Assembly: GCA_027579435.1 (NCBI GenBank) | Contig: JANBPK010001326.1 | Location: 1 to 24,292 of the forward strand | Reading direction: 5' to 3' | Source of the DNA: Candolleomyces eurysporus | Lineage: Eukaryota > Basidiomycota > Agaricomycetes > Agaricales > Psathyrellaceae | Length of the DNA: 24,292 nucleotides | Part shown: positions 1-9,321 of the stretch, one piece after another | Numbering within the stretch: the stretch's first letter is position 1 | Layout of the letters: each line of letters starts with the position of its first letter | Translations under genes and position numbers: made by a program | The notes under the pieces: model-generated | Told to the model about the DNA's origin: nothing | The model's database searches: none | What the model saw: the letters and a program-made list of their open reading frames with translations, nothing else

Positions 1-175
1 GGCAAAGAAGCAAGATAAAAGACAACAGATGAGAAAAAGAACCACAGGGTCAAGGGTATCCTCGGGCTAAGGGTTAAGACTGGGGCAAAGGGGAAGATAA
101 CGTGCTACTAAGGAGAGAAGTCCGAGGGAGTCCGAATCAAATACAAGTAAACAATATGAAAAAAAAAAAGATATC

Positions 176-332
176 CTAGGGGTTATTACATAACAGGGTG
201 ACCCTCGCATCGACAAACTGGCCAAGGTACACCTTGCCTACAGACATAGTGAACAAACATGATACCAAAATCAAAAGGGAGAGACGTACTGGCGGCGGTG
301 GTGGTGGTGGTGGTAGAAGCAGTGTTGGACAT
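176..332 (-). CDS. Tiny spliced gene, 34-aa hypothetical protein
   Basis: The start ATG is at 332-330. A GTACGT donor at 289 and a CTGTAG acceptor ending at 238 define a 52-nt intron; exon 2 (237-176) ends at TAG. The spliced frame is 35 codons including the stop. The N-terminus is Ser/Thr-rich with a run of six threonines encoded by a (GGT)n/(ACC)n microsatellite at 291-314; the C-terminus is LLCNNP. A TATA-like box lies about 60 bp upstream of the ATG, which supports a real promoter. I do not recognise the family. It could be the first exons of a longer gene whose later splicing I cannot see, since a poly-T stretch and no clear coding follow downstream (1-175). The long unspliced ORFs over the same bases are not credible. 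Confidence 0.35.
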
Positions 333-390
333 GGTAATTGAAAGATGGAGAAGTGGGTTGCGTTGGAAGGAGCGAAGGAAAGAAGGGTGC

Positions 391-398
391 CTCTTATA
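391..398 (-). promoter_or_regulatory. TATA-like box upstream of the tiny spliced gene
   Basis: On the minus strand the sequence reads TATAAGAG, about 60 bp upstream of the ATG at 332. This is a normal distance for a fungal TATA promoter with a short 5' leader. The assignment rests on motif and spacing only. Confidence 0.4.
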
Positions 399-783
399 GT
401 ACCCCGGATCGTTTGGCATCTGTATGGACATGTTAGCTCACACCAAACAGCAAATCTGTCGAGCTCAGCAAGGAAGCAAGAGAAGGTGTCGCCGGCTGAG
501 GGAGTTCTGAGAAGCACCGGCCCATATTTGACGCCGAACTGCAAGGCCGATCGCCCCACAAGCGCTGCTTTCAGCAGGGAGGTTGAAAACATTTGAAGCA
601 TGCTCTATACCCCAGCAGTGCCAATAAATTCTCAATTTTTATATCAAAATTACCAGAAAAAAAAGGGCTTCCAAACAACATAGGTCACGCAGAGCAAAGC
701 CTGGTGTTGAAAATATCAAGCGACTGGCGTGGTAAGGTCAAGTACATTTCTATTGTGTTTCGTCTTCTTTGCACCACTCACTC
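399..783. other. Intergenic stretch, no supported gene
   Basis: Short overlapping ORFs occur on both strands, but none has recognisable motifs or splice signals. The part from 600 to 780 is AT-rich. It separates the minus-strand tiny gene from the plus-strand pseudogene and may hold the promoters of both. Confidence 0.4.
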
Positions 784-1608
784 ATGCCCCGACCCAAGAT
801 TCACAAGTCCAAGGCAGAAATTAAAAAAAGCAAAGGCTGCCAATAGTCTGCGCTACTATGAAAAGTGAGTTTGGTGCCTTTCCACCATGTAAATTGTCGC
901 TAAATGTTCTCAGAAATAGAGAACAGATCAACGCTCTCCGACGTTATCAATATCAGCGTAACAATCGGTGGGTATCTACTGCCGGCTGCAATCTACTAGC
1001 TAAAACAGCTCATTTTCGGACAGCTTGGCGTCAAAGAAAGCCAATCGAGGTGCCGAATCTGCTACAGCAGATGACACCAACCTCAAAACAGCTGGCACAT
1101 CAATCATAAGGAAGCCAGTTGATACTTGAGACAAAGCCGAGTTTGTACCTTCCTCCGCTATTCTCTATTTACGCACTGACTCGGATCTCAATGCAGGAAG
1201 GAGCGTGGCTATCGCATCGAATTGCTCCTGGGATTCGCTCGCACCCTGCCCCAAAAATTGGACCGCCTCATGGGGGGATCATCGAGAGCATATTTCAATC
1301 GTCTCTGTGAGCAGCATCACTCGGATCTCATCCACAACGGGCGGAACATGGCTCTTGAAGTGGTCGAAGCATGCCTTGCCAAGCTCAAGGCTATTCATTG
1401 TGAACTGAGTCCTTGGCGGGACGAGGTTTTGAATATTGCAGGATACACCAAAGAGTATAAAGAGATGGAGGCAATCAGGAAGAACCTCTACAGGCATATC
1501 GTATGGACGGAAGAATTGGAGTATCTTGCAGATGTAGAGCCAGAGAACCTGTTCAAGCATTATACGGAGCATTCGTTACTGTATCAGCGAGAACTATCCG
1601 AGGAATAG
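784..1608 (+). pseudogene. Broken multi-exon gene, MPRPK...YYEKNREQIN-type fungal family
   Basis: The start ATG at 784 gives MPRPKIHKSKAE, then an A7 run (about 824-830) shifts the frame by one base. Beyond it the frame reads SLRYYEK, and a clean intron at 865-913 (GTGAGT...CTCAG) joins it to NREQINALRRYQ. A second intron fits at 968-1023. The last exon (from 1197, after an AATGCAG acceptor) encodes about 137 residues, including KLDRLMGG, CEQHHSD and HYTEHSLLYQREL, and ends at TAG 1606-1608. From memory, Agaricomycete genomes carry many hypothetical proteins that start with a basic MPRPR/YYE+NR+.IN.RRR stretch and end in a similar helical region; their function is unknown. Exon 3 reaches an in-frame TGA at 1127 and the phase does not match the last exon, so I call it a pseudogene; the A7 shift alone could be a sequencing error. 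It ends tail-to-tail with the Ulp1-like fragment, overlapping by 25 bp. Confidence 0.55.
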
Positions 1609-2130
1609 AGCAGCATGTAAATAATTATGACGATTGGTACCGGTAGAGTATATACAAGTTTTAGTAATAGGGTTCTGAATTTCGACATGTTGCTCTCCCT
1701 CAACCTGGTCACATGCCGTCCTGACATCACTGCACCCATCGTAGCCAGAACCCACAGGCCACAGGAAAAAGAGGTCGTTTGCAGACATTGCAACGTCACC
1801 ATGCGAAATTCCCATGGTTTTTGAGGTGGGTCAAGCAGAAATCCCCCGGCATTGGCTTGCTCGATGAGGCATGTAACAAGGGAGACAATGTCCTGTAAAT
1901 TATTTAGCCCCAGCGCAGAGAAAGACACAATACGTGACAAACATTTACTTGAGAGTCCCATGTAGTGTAATCGTTGAAACTATCAAACAAGAATACTCGG
2001 GACGAACGGTGGAGGATGATGGCCAGAACCCAGTGGTGAGAGGATTTCCAATGGATTGGAAGCATCCATACTGGCTTTTCCCAGTACCGAAGGTGCCTAG
2101 TGCGGGCCCACAAGCGGAGAGCTGCTTTAG
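1584..2130 (-). pseudogene. Ulp1-like (C48) cysteine protease domain, 5'-truncated
   Basis: Two exons are joined by an intron at 1948-1893 (GTAAAT...TTTACAG). The upstream exon reads RYWEKPVWMLPIH then HHWVLAI (catalytic His) and VFLFDSF (catalytic Asp). The downstream exon carries LQTTSFSCGLWVLA, with the oxyanion-hole Gln and the catalytic Cys, where the family usually has DCG. It then runs through a helical tail to TGA at 1584-1586. Such domains cleave SUMO-like modifiers and are found with KDZ/Zisupton-type transposons. The N-terminal part of a normal protease gene is absent: the coding sequence runs back to repeat copy A at 2131 and does not resume beyond it. All three catalytic positions survive, but without a start or promoter it is probably not expressed as a full protein. 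Confidence 0.75.
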
Positions 2131-2423
2131 CGGTGATGTGCAGGTAGCGAACTAGGGCTCTCTAACCAACAAAACTATAGAACTCAAACACACACACACA
2201 AACACAACAACACAACACACCAAATACCTTCGTGAAGATAAAGGCGGGCAAGGGGTATAGGTAAAAGCTCTAAGTCGAGTCGACAGAGGCTTCTAGAACT
2301 CTTCTTGTACAATCGCAAGTTCGAGGGGGAGCTAAGGCTCAACCAGCAACAATAGAAATGCTTCACGAAGTGACTTCACTAACACACGGTAAGGTTCGAG
2401 ATACGACGGATAACTTCGCGAAC
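2131..2423 (+). repeat. Dispersed 293-bp repeat, copy A
   Basis: This stretch, beginning CGGTGATGTGCAGG and ending TAACTTCGCGAAC, recurs at 21081-21373 in the same orientation with six mismatches by my hand alignment, three of them CpG to TpG/CpA changes. A diverged copy starts at 16216. It contains a CA-rich tract near 2188-2222 and the segment GCTAAGGCTCAACCAG. There is no obvious ORF. It could be a solo LTR, a MITE-like element or another short mobile unit; the ends are not the usual TG...CA, and I see no target duplication. It sits between the Ulp1-like fragment and the 3' end of the KDZ transposase. Confidence 0.75.
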
Positions 2424-2538
2424 AGAGTGGGTCCGCACACATATATACGTTGTCATTTGAGTCTTCTGAATCCGTGTCGTGGACTGATCCCGTCACCAAA
2501 GGTTTGACCCAAGTGAGGAGAACACCCTCATCGGGTGC

Positions 2539-5500
2539 TCAGCCGACCAGTCGTGCATATTGTTGTCTTGCTTCCGTGGTTGCGGCGGTGACGTGGGCCT
2601 CAAACAGTGCTGATGTCATGCGAGTTGACCACTGCCCTTTTAAACCGAGGATCCGTGAGCGGTAGTGGTTGAGGATAGCATGAAAGGCGGCATCTGCAAG
2701 AGAACGTGAGCCCTGTGTTCGAGATCACCAAACCAGAGTACTTACTTTCTGGAAGAACAAGTGCAATCTTGGCAGCCATGATCTCGGTACCAAACCACCG
2801 ACAGAGGTTGTCCATTTCCATACCAATTCTCTGCTTTTCTTCGACACAACGCTCCCTGCAATGAACCGCCCGCATAGCTTCACGAATATCGCTATCGTAT
2901 AGCCATTGAAAGGTAGTCGACGGTGCTGAGCTAATCCAGACGTCCTCCAAGAGTCCGGGATCCTTCTTGAGCAACGAGATTTCTTCTGGGAGTTGCTCAG
3001 GCACAGGGATATTCCACTCTGGCTTGTAAAGGGATTTGGCACGCGCACAGAGGTCGTTGAAACGGCGAATCAGTTTATGGAGCACTGGCATTTGTTTCGC
3101 GATTGACTGTCTATAGTATTGGTGGGCTTTGGTACCTAGAAGACCATTGAATTGGGTGTACGGCAGCAGTGGGATAGAACGTACCAACGGGAGGGCCCCC
3201 TCCTCCTTGAGCTTGATTCAACTTGTCATATTCATTGAAGCTCCCAATAGCACGCTTCCTGATATTCATTTTGATGTCTCGAGCCAGGAGTAAGCATCGA
3301 ACCAACTCGAGGTCGACACCTTTGAGCTCAGGGAAAGATTTGTGTACATTCAATGATGCATAGAGCTCCTCCACTTTCTCCCCAATATCTTGTTGACGAG
3401 CTTCCAATGTGTCCAACAGGGTCTTGGTTATACCGGACGCACTGCGTAGCAACGACACGAAATTTCTCGTAGATTGAATCGATTGTTCGACGGATTCCAA
3501 CTCAGTCTGAAGGTTCAGAATAGCCTCCAGCTCTTTCTTGACACGGGCAGGTGCATCTGGAGCGAATAAAACGAGGTCAGCACTCTAAATGGGGCGAAAA
3601 TGCGCTGGGAGAACCTACGGGATCCGACTGAAAGCTGTGTTTGTTTTTGCTGCTCCCACATAGCCATCAACTCGGCTGGCGTCTGCAACACCTTGGCTAT
3701 CGCTTTGTCTGCGGTTTTCTCATGCATTGGTACATTCTTCTCGGCCCTGTGACGGAGGGTTGATCCAAGCTCATCCCTCATCTCTGCGCCGATAGCCGCA
3801 ACCTGTCTATCCAGGTAATAGATGCGCTTCTTTCTCTATTGGCTTTATCAGTAAATATTCTATAGCCAAGATATAATGAAACTCACTCCACACATTCTCG
3901 TTAGCCTAATCAGCCCAGTCAGCCTGGACCAGAGTCGTTCTGTACCTTCCCCATCGGAAAGTCCAACTCCTTCACAGTATCGGGGATTGTAAACAATCTG
4001 ACACGTGAATTCGTGGGCGTATGAATGCATGATGCTAGTTGAGAACGAGAGTCGGCTAGACATCGTTTCAGGGAGAATGTTGAACTAGGCAAAACAAGAG
4101 GGTGAGAATGGCAAAGAAGGGAAAGTGTAGCCACATACCTGTTCGCAGCTGCGATCCACGATGCAACCAACGTCGTACTGAACCATAACGGTAGCGTCTT
4201 CGGGAATGAAAGAAAACAAGTGCTTGATAAGAGCGATTGGGTATTTTTGTTGTTCTCCAGGGGTATCAATGTTGGTGAGGAACAGTGGGATGTCATGGCG
4301 GCACACCAACGCCATGACGCCCCCATCATCAAAGTGTTCGAGACTTGTCTTGACGTTCGACCCGCTTCCCGCTTCGTGCGAGTCCTGACAGATATCGAGG
4401 GCTGCGTCAGGAACCTTTGGGCGCCGGGATTTGGCTGGTTGTTTCCTGGCATCAGCAATAATCTCTCCGACCTGATCCACAGTCTCCTTGGAAAGGAAGT
4501 AGTTGGGCTTGAAAAAGCGGGGACAATCCCATTTTGAACGTACATGACGGTGATTGAAATTCCCGTCTACACTGACAATGATATCGTGTTTCCTGGGCGC
4601 TGCATTAGCCACATAGTTGCCACCAGCATTGAGGGAAAAAGACGACTCACCCACCGAATTTCTTGCCACCAAAACATGAAGGGCACCGGGTCTTGAGGAT
4701 TCTGGCATATTCTGAGAAGCGGACGGCTTTACTCGACGATAAAGTGGCCGCGTGTTGAAGTATTGCTTCAGTTCTTGTTTCAACATCTTGAACAAGACAA
4801 TCGAACCATTGCATCGCGCTGGTAAGGCCCTTTCTAAAAGGATCGGCCACTGTTTTCCCCTGGAGATCGTTCAGCATTAGGATGAAATGAAAGTATTGAA
4901 AGTTACCTGAGGATTCATAAGACGGAAGCCACGTTGTAAATAATGCGTGCTGAGAGCATTGGCGAGCGCATAAGAAGCATTGCAGGCCCGCTCGAACAAG
5001 GATTTGAGGAAGGACAGCAGCTCGATGGATATAGCCTGGCGTGGTTGGAATGGAGCGGTAGGGAATAGCCCGAATTTGACAAGGGTCACAGGTAGACTGG
5101 AGGAAGGGCACCATTCTACCTCTATCTCTTGAAAATCTATCAATCATATGAGACAAGCCTCGGAGCGAAAGAAAGCGAACTTGAACTGACAGTGAGAGTA
5201 TAGACATAAAACCTTGCTTTTCTTGTGACTCTGTGAACATGCTGCGTTCGTGCAACCTATAATTGAAGGAGAGTCGAGGGGAGGAGGCCCTTTTTGCTGA
5301 TAACTGCGTTCAAAGTATTCAAGGTAGGGGAGAACGAGTGAAGGGAGGAGCTCCAGCCAGCGCACGTAAAATTGCTTTGTTCGTTGATTAGGCGTTGTTT
5401 GGTGTTTCTTGGGCCGTGGAGGTACAGGGTTTGACGTTCCGAGCATGGGATCTTCAGCAGAGGGAGGAAGGGGAGTGGATCCAGAGGTGCAGGGGTCTGG

Positions 5501-5848
5501 GGATGCAGATGCGTCGAGCTCGTCGAGGTTGCCCCAAGGGTCAACATCTTCCCAATCTTCTGCTCCTTGACGCGATTCTTTGCGAGTTTCGTCTATTTCC
5601 GCGAGGCTGTCTGGTACTTGGGACGGAGGGGGCCTGGCCAGTAGGTCCTCGAGCTCCATTTCCAGGCCCTGCATCGTAATATCGTACCCGAACAGGTTCT
5701 GGGGCTTTTTCCTCTTGCCTGGGCGACTTTTCTGGGGGCTAACGAACAGGGTACCTAGACCAGATGTCACGCGTTGCATGGTTCGCTTTCGATAGGGGTC
5801 GCTCGCATGTTTGGATGTCGCTTTTCCCGGCCAAGTAGAGGGCGCCAT
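2539..5848 (-). CDS. KDZ (Kyakuja-Dileera-Zisupton) transposase, apparently intact, 961 aa
   Basis: This is a DNA transposase with an RNase H-like fold. I place nine exons separated by introns at 5190-5137, 4906-4860, 4654-4600, 4138-4085, 3886-3836, 3618-3557, 3184-3136 and 2745-2694. All have GT-AG ends and compatible phases, and the frame is 962 codons including TGA 2539-2541. In order: an acidic, Pro-rich N-terminus; LPSLVLPYLEYF; a Cys cluster; GLFPTAPFQPRQA; the CPSCFGGKKF knuckle; VDGNFNHRH (first catalytic Asp); FDDGGVMALVCRHDIPLFL; VQYDVGC (second Asp); MHSYAHEF; and LSDGEGTERLWSRL (catalytic Glu). A helical C-terminus with NIRKRAIGSF follows. Alternative donors exist at two junctions (5190, 4654). 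I see no in-frame stop outside introns, so the gene may be functional. A Ulp1-like fragment lies downstream, as in related elements. Confidence 0.85.
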
Positions 5849-6572
5849 GGAGGACGGAATAGAGAAAGTAGCAAGCTATCCACGCGAAGCGGGAGGACGT
5901 TGGTGCCACGTGTGGTATTCATCAATATTGGAAGTGCAACTGCAGGTGCAACTGAGAACATCAAGGTGCAGGTGTGAGGCGGGAGTACAGAGAAGCGGCG
6001 CAGGTAAACGTGCACCGACCCTTGAAGGCCAATTTCTGGTTACAGAATAATTGCCCTTCGAGGCCTCTGATGCCATCAAAGTCCGGTGCCAAAGGTGCAT
6101 TGAGGTATGATCTTGGATCTATGGCTCACTTTAAGGATATCTGTTGTGATGCCAAAAAGCACCCTATTGGAAGGGACAAGAAGGCTGCCTACTATGAGTT
6201 TTCTTTCAGTTTCAAGGCTGAAGCCAACCTGCTACTTGAGTCTGGCATAATTGCCAATAGGGATTTGGTGGTCAAGTTCTTAGACAGTCTGAAGCCTAGC
6301 TTCCAAGACACTTTGAATAAATGTCTTTCTTGTCAAGGACCTCTGGAGGGTGCTGAAGAGGTGCCACACACCAAAGAGAGCCCCTATACTTTGGAGGTTG
6401 TTATTTTTACAGCAACCACTATGGTAGATGTAGCAACTGTTGGACCTTTCAGGGCAGTTGCTAGTGTGGAAGAAGACACTGAATTTTTGAGAAGTTTTAC
6501 TTCATACAGCACAATGGACAGGAAGGACCTGAAAGTCATGCAGGAGTTATGACAGAGGACATGGCAAGGGTC

Positions 6573-6928
6573 TGTTAGAGTTTACTACTCCTTCCTATTC
6601 AATGCTTGCATTGATTCATCAAACTCTCCTATCCTTATTTCTANTTTTTAATCCAGACCCGTCTTGTATCTGTCAGCCATCCGATCATTACTATATAATC
6701 TCGCCTCCATCGATAGCTGCCCCTCAGACTTCTTCCATCGTTGTCTGAGGGTGCATATTCTATATTCTATCTTGCTTTTACCATTTCACTCACTAGTAGA
6801 TATAGTTTCTTATTCTGTCTACTAGGTACATAATTAGACTTCTTCCATCATCATCTGAGGTTTCTTATTCTGTCTACTAGTTACACCACAGTCTCCTTTT
6901 GTTTGCCTCCCGCCGACTCCTTTCGATA
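6573..6928 (+). mobile_element. Solo LTR inserted in gag, GGGTC target duplication
   Basis: The insert begins TGTTAGAG and ends CTTTCGATA and is flanked by GGGTC at 6568-6572 and 6929-6933. Removing it and one GGGTC joins the gag reading (ATGGCAAGG to TTCACAATGCTT) in one frame. The usual TGT...ACA ends are met apart from one C-to-T change at the 3' end (ATA). A TATATAA box lies at 6692-6698. Two imperfect copies of a 55-bp unit (GTTTCTTATTCTGTCTACTAG at 6805 and 6860; GACTTCTTCCATC at 6728 and 6838) occur in it. It has no ORF. An N is present at 6644. Confidence 0.65.
6692..6698 (+). promoter_or_regulatory. TATA box in the solo LTR
   Basis: TATATAA lies about 120 bp into the LTR, the place expected for the promoter at the end of U3. 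It is assigned by motif and position. Confidence 0.4.
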
Positions 6929-7116
6929 GGGTCTTCACAATGCTTGACCAAGTTTCAAAATCTGTTAATAAGCTCACAACTCAGTTCAATATCTTTTCTA
7001 CTACAATTAAGGCGGTGTCAACTGGTGCTTCAGTGGGAGTGCCTAACCAATATCCACCTCAAGTGGTAGGACAGCAGCCAGGAATGTATCTTTGACCAGC
7101 AGGAGCAAATTTCAAT

Positions 7117-7158
7117 TGCTGGTATTGTAGGCAACCTACCCATACCATTTCCCAGTAT
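7117..7158 (+). other. Degenerate gag zinc knuckle (CX2CX4HX4Y)
   Basis: The reading CWYCRQPTHTISQY matches the CX2CX4HX4C retrotransposon nucleocapsid knuckle, except that the last Cys is Tyr (TAT, one transition from TGT). It would bind nucleic acid in an intact gag; the missing ligand fits with loss of function. Confidence 0.7.
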
Positions 7159-8635
7159 CCTCAGGTTAAGATTGATATCAAGAAAGGACACATTACTCAA
7201 CATGGGAGTACAATCCATTGCAAAGGAACCATGATGACTAGGGAGTCACCAGACAACTCTACCATGAAGGAAAGGGTAGATAAGATGTGGAAACTACCTA
7301 TGCAGACCAAGCTTTACTTTCTCAAGGATTATGACCTTGCAGAGAAAGAGACCTTTGAGGCACTTTACCAACATCAGGAAGCGCTGATCACTCATTTGAT
7401 ACTGCATCAGCCTTTGGACCAGCTCAGGAGGGACCAGCAATCCTTCCTCAACAAGCTTGTGAATCAGCTCAAGCTGTTTCAACAGGGAGAGGCTCCAGTC
7501 GCTGAGGTTCAAAGGCAACCCATGATGCATGAAATCTTTGAACAGTTGGTAGGACTGTCCAAGTGGCTCAAAACAATGGAGCTGAATCAGCTCCAGACTT
7601 GCCAGGCAGCAGCCTCCAACCAAGAGGATTTTTGAGAGGCCTGGTGAAGGAAAGAACCCTGGCCTCCTCAAAGCGCATTGACAAGGAACAGAGTAACTCT
7701 CTGGAGGGCCAGACAAGCAAGGTCAATGACATTCAGCAAATACAAACCCCAAAAATACATTAGGACCTAATGGTTTGGAGATTGTAGAGCCTGTATGGTG
7801 ACCTTTGCCATATGTGGAGGTTCCTGCACTTACAACAAAGCCAATTTCAGGTGTCAAGGCACCGGCACTCNAAAAAGACGCCTGTGACCAAAGAGACTTT
7901 AGATCTCAAGAAGGCTAGAAAAGACTTGGTGATTAGCATTATTAGGGAGATTTTCTCTCTGCCTCACCCAGTTAGGTTTGCCAACCTTCTAAAGATGTTG
8001 CCAATACCTAAACAAGCAGCTTCAGAAATGCTTAGGCGGAATAGAATTACTTGGACCAAGGAAGGCTTGGTTACCAATGTACAAAGAGCATGCTATGAGG
8101 ATTTAATGGAAGTGAATAGCCAGTTGGGACTAGATCCTGGGGCATTGCTCAATGATACAGAATGTATCTATTCTCAAGTGGCTGAGAACAATTTGAGTGG
8201 CTCCACAATGTCTCCCTCTTGCACTGCTTCAGTGAAAGAGGTCCCTGAAGAAGTGGCTCAAGGCAAGCAAGGAGTTGTGGAGGTGTTGCTGCAAGACTTA
8301 CCAATGCTGGACTTTTATTCTTCAGATGGCAGCAGGGAGGTTTCTTNGGGGGGGATCATTGAGTCAAGGGGACCGTGACCACTTCAGAATCTGAGAAGAT
8401 TTGTGTGTTCTATCTGACTGTGAAAAATGCACGGCATGAAGAATGCAGATTCAATGATGGGTTGTAAGTCTGTTCAGCAAGTGAGGCAGCAGCACACAAG
8501 CATTGGGAACCACATGGGATCCTGACTTGACCATAGGGCGGTAATCCTCAAACTGCATGACTGCTTGTACTTTAGGGTTGGCTTGTAATGTTCCTCTAAC
8601 TGTGGCAATGATGTAATGGCCTACATGCAGTTGCA

Positions 8636-8792
8636 TATTGTTTGTGACACAGCTTACAAGCTGCTCTTGGGATGGCCCTTCCTCTCAATGATGAGTGCTC
8701 AGTCCAACAACCATCTGGACAGGACCCATACCATTAGCTTGACAGATCCAAATAGTTCAAATAGAATTGTAGTTCTCTCCTCCCCATGAGGA
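8636..8792 (+). other. C-terminal part of retrotransposon aspartic protease
   Basis: The frame ending at TGA 8790-8792 reads HIVCDTAYKLLLGWPFLSMM, which matches the .YDILLGRPF block near the end of gypsy proteases. The catalytic DSG block would lie around 8450-8530 but is broken by stops and shifts there and I could not find it intact. Confidence 0.55.
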
Positions 8793-9243
8793 GAGATTAT
8801 GGAGCAATACCAGGAGGAACTGCAGACTTCTTTTCAAACCTTGAGGATTTGAACCAGTTTCAGGGAGGGGAAATAGCAGCAATCTTGGAGATGTCTGATG
8901 ATGGAATTCCAAGAATATTATCAGCTGCTCAGCAATGGGATAAGAAGGCTTTCACACAAGAAGAAAAGAAAATCTTATATTTACAACAGGCCTTAGAGGA
9001 ACCTGATGTTGATCAGAGGGATAGGCAAACCTTTGAGCTATATCTGAGTTCCATTTCAGAGGAATCAGGAATTTATACACAGGAACAACCTTCAGGAAAT
9101 ACAAAGGCACAGGAGGCAAAAATAAAGGGAGTTTCTACTGGCAAGAAATACAAGCCAGTCAACAAGAAGGTTAGGCCTGTCTACAGTATTTTTCCAGAAG
9201 AATTTCACATGGTGCAGACTATTACAGGGGACCCTCTAGCAGC
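8786..9243 (+). other. Pre-reverse-transcriptase linker of the gypsy relic
   Basis: An open frame of about 150 residues ends in KYKPVNKKVRPVYSIFPEEF followed by a GDPL block. In basidiomycete gypsy elements this segment sits directly between protease and reverse transcriptase. Homology stops after GDPL at about 9243, where a proline-rich repeat begins, so the element is truncated here. Confidence 0.6.
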
Positions 9244-9321
9244 CAGCCTGTTACTGCTCTGATGGTTCCTCCAATCCAGCCTCAGCCTGTTACTGCCCTA
9301 CCGGTTCCTCCAGTCCAGCCT
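9244..9321 (+). repeat. Two tandem 39-bp units, proline-rich coding
   Basis: CAGCCTGTTACTGC begins at 9244 and again at 9283, giving a 39-bp period with a few substitutions. Each unit encodes 13 residues, so the frame is kept. Confidence 0.75.

Larger units (their letters stand above)
1584..5848 (-). mobile_element. KDZ-type DNA transposon region (transposase plus Ulp1 remnant)
   Basis: The region combines a complete-looking KDZ transposase gene with a Ulp1-like protease piece downstream on the same strand. I could not find terminal inverted repeats or a target duplication, so the true ends are unknown; the coordinates are just those of the coding parts. CpG dinucleotides are frequent (about 23 in 4201-4620 by hand count), suggesting recent arrival. 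Repeat copy A splits the two coding parts and probably inserted later or replaced the protease 5' end. Confidence 0.6.
6070..9243 (+). pseudogene. Gypsy-type gag-protease relic, decayed and 3'-truncated
   Basis: Frames on the plus strand match, in order, the 5' two-thirds of a basidiomycete gypsy polyprotein. These are a capsid-like region (6070-6567, with YDLGSMAHFKD and SGIIANRDLVVKFLDSL), a second gag part (6934-7635), a zinc knuckle (7117-7158) and KERVDKMW. A linker follows (7812-8378), then the C-terminal end of an aspartic protease (AYKLLLGWPF, near 8650) and the pre-RT linker ending KKVRPVYSIFPEEF...GDPL (to 9243). Reverse transcriptase, RNase H and integrase are absent. Frameshifts lie near 6545 and after 7635, there is a TGA at 7093-7095, and Ns at 7871 and 8347. 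A solo LTR interrupts gag at 6573-6928. CpG is nearly absent (about 2 in 7201-7620), consistent with an old, methylated copy. No flanking LTR of its own was found. Confidence 0.7.

Noticed and set aside
176..601. 141-aa unspliced ORF on the minus strand
   Set aside because: It runs through an intron with good splice sites and through the promoter region, and has a poly-Pro stretch that is just the microsatellite in another frame.
2188..2222. CA-rich tract as an independent microsatellite locus
   Set aside because: It is part of the dispersed 293-bp repeat and recurs in copies B and C.
3136..3184. Apparent frameshift in the KDZ gene after NQAQGGGG
   Set aside because: A GTACGT...TTCTAG intron here joins the two frames in phase.
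5136..5190. In-frame TGA in the KDZ gene (5144-5146)
   Set aside because: It lies inside a 54-nt intron (GTCAGT...GATAG) whose removal keeps phase and brings together the expected residues, so it is not a nonsense mutation.
2539..5848. TET/JBP-type dioxygenase gene, often linked with KDZ elements
   Set aside because: I looked for the HxD...H arrangement and typical context near both KDZ copies and saw none in this window.
7294..7716. 140-aa minus-strand ORF over the gypsy gag
   Set aside because: It is the antisense of a plus-strand frame with recognisable gag features.
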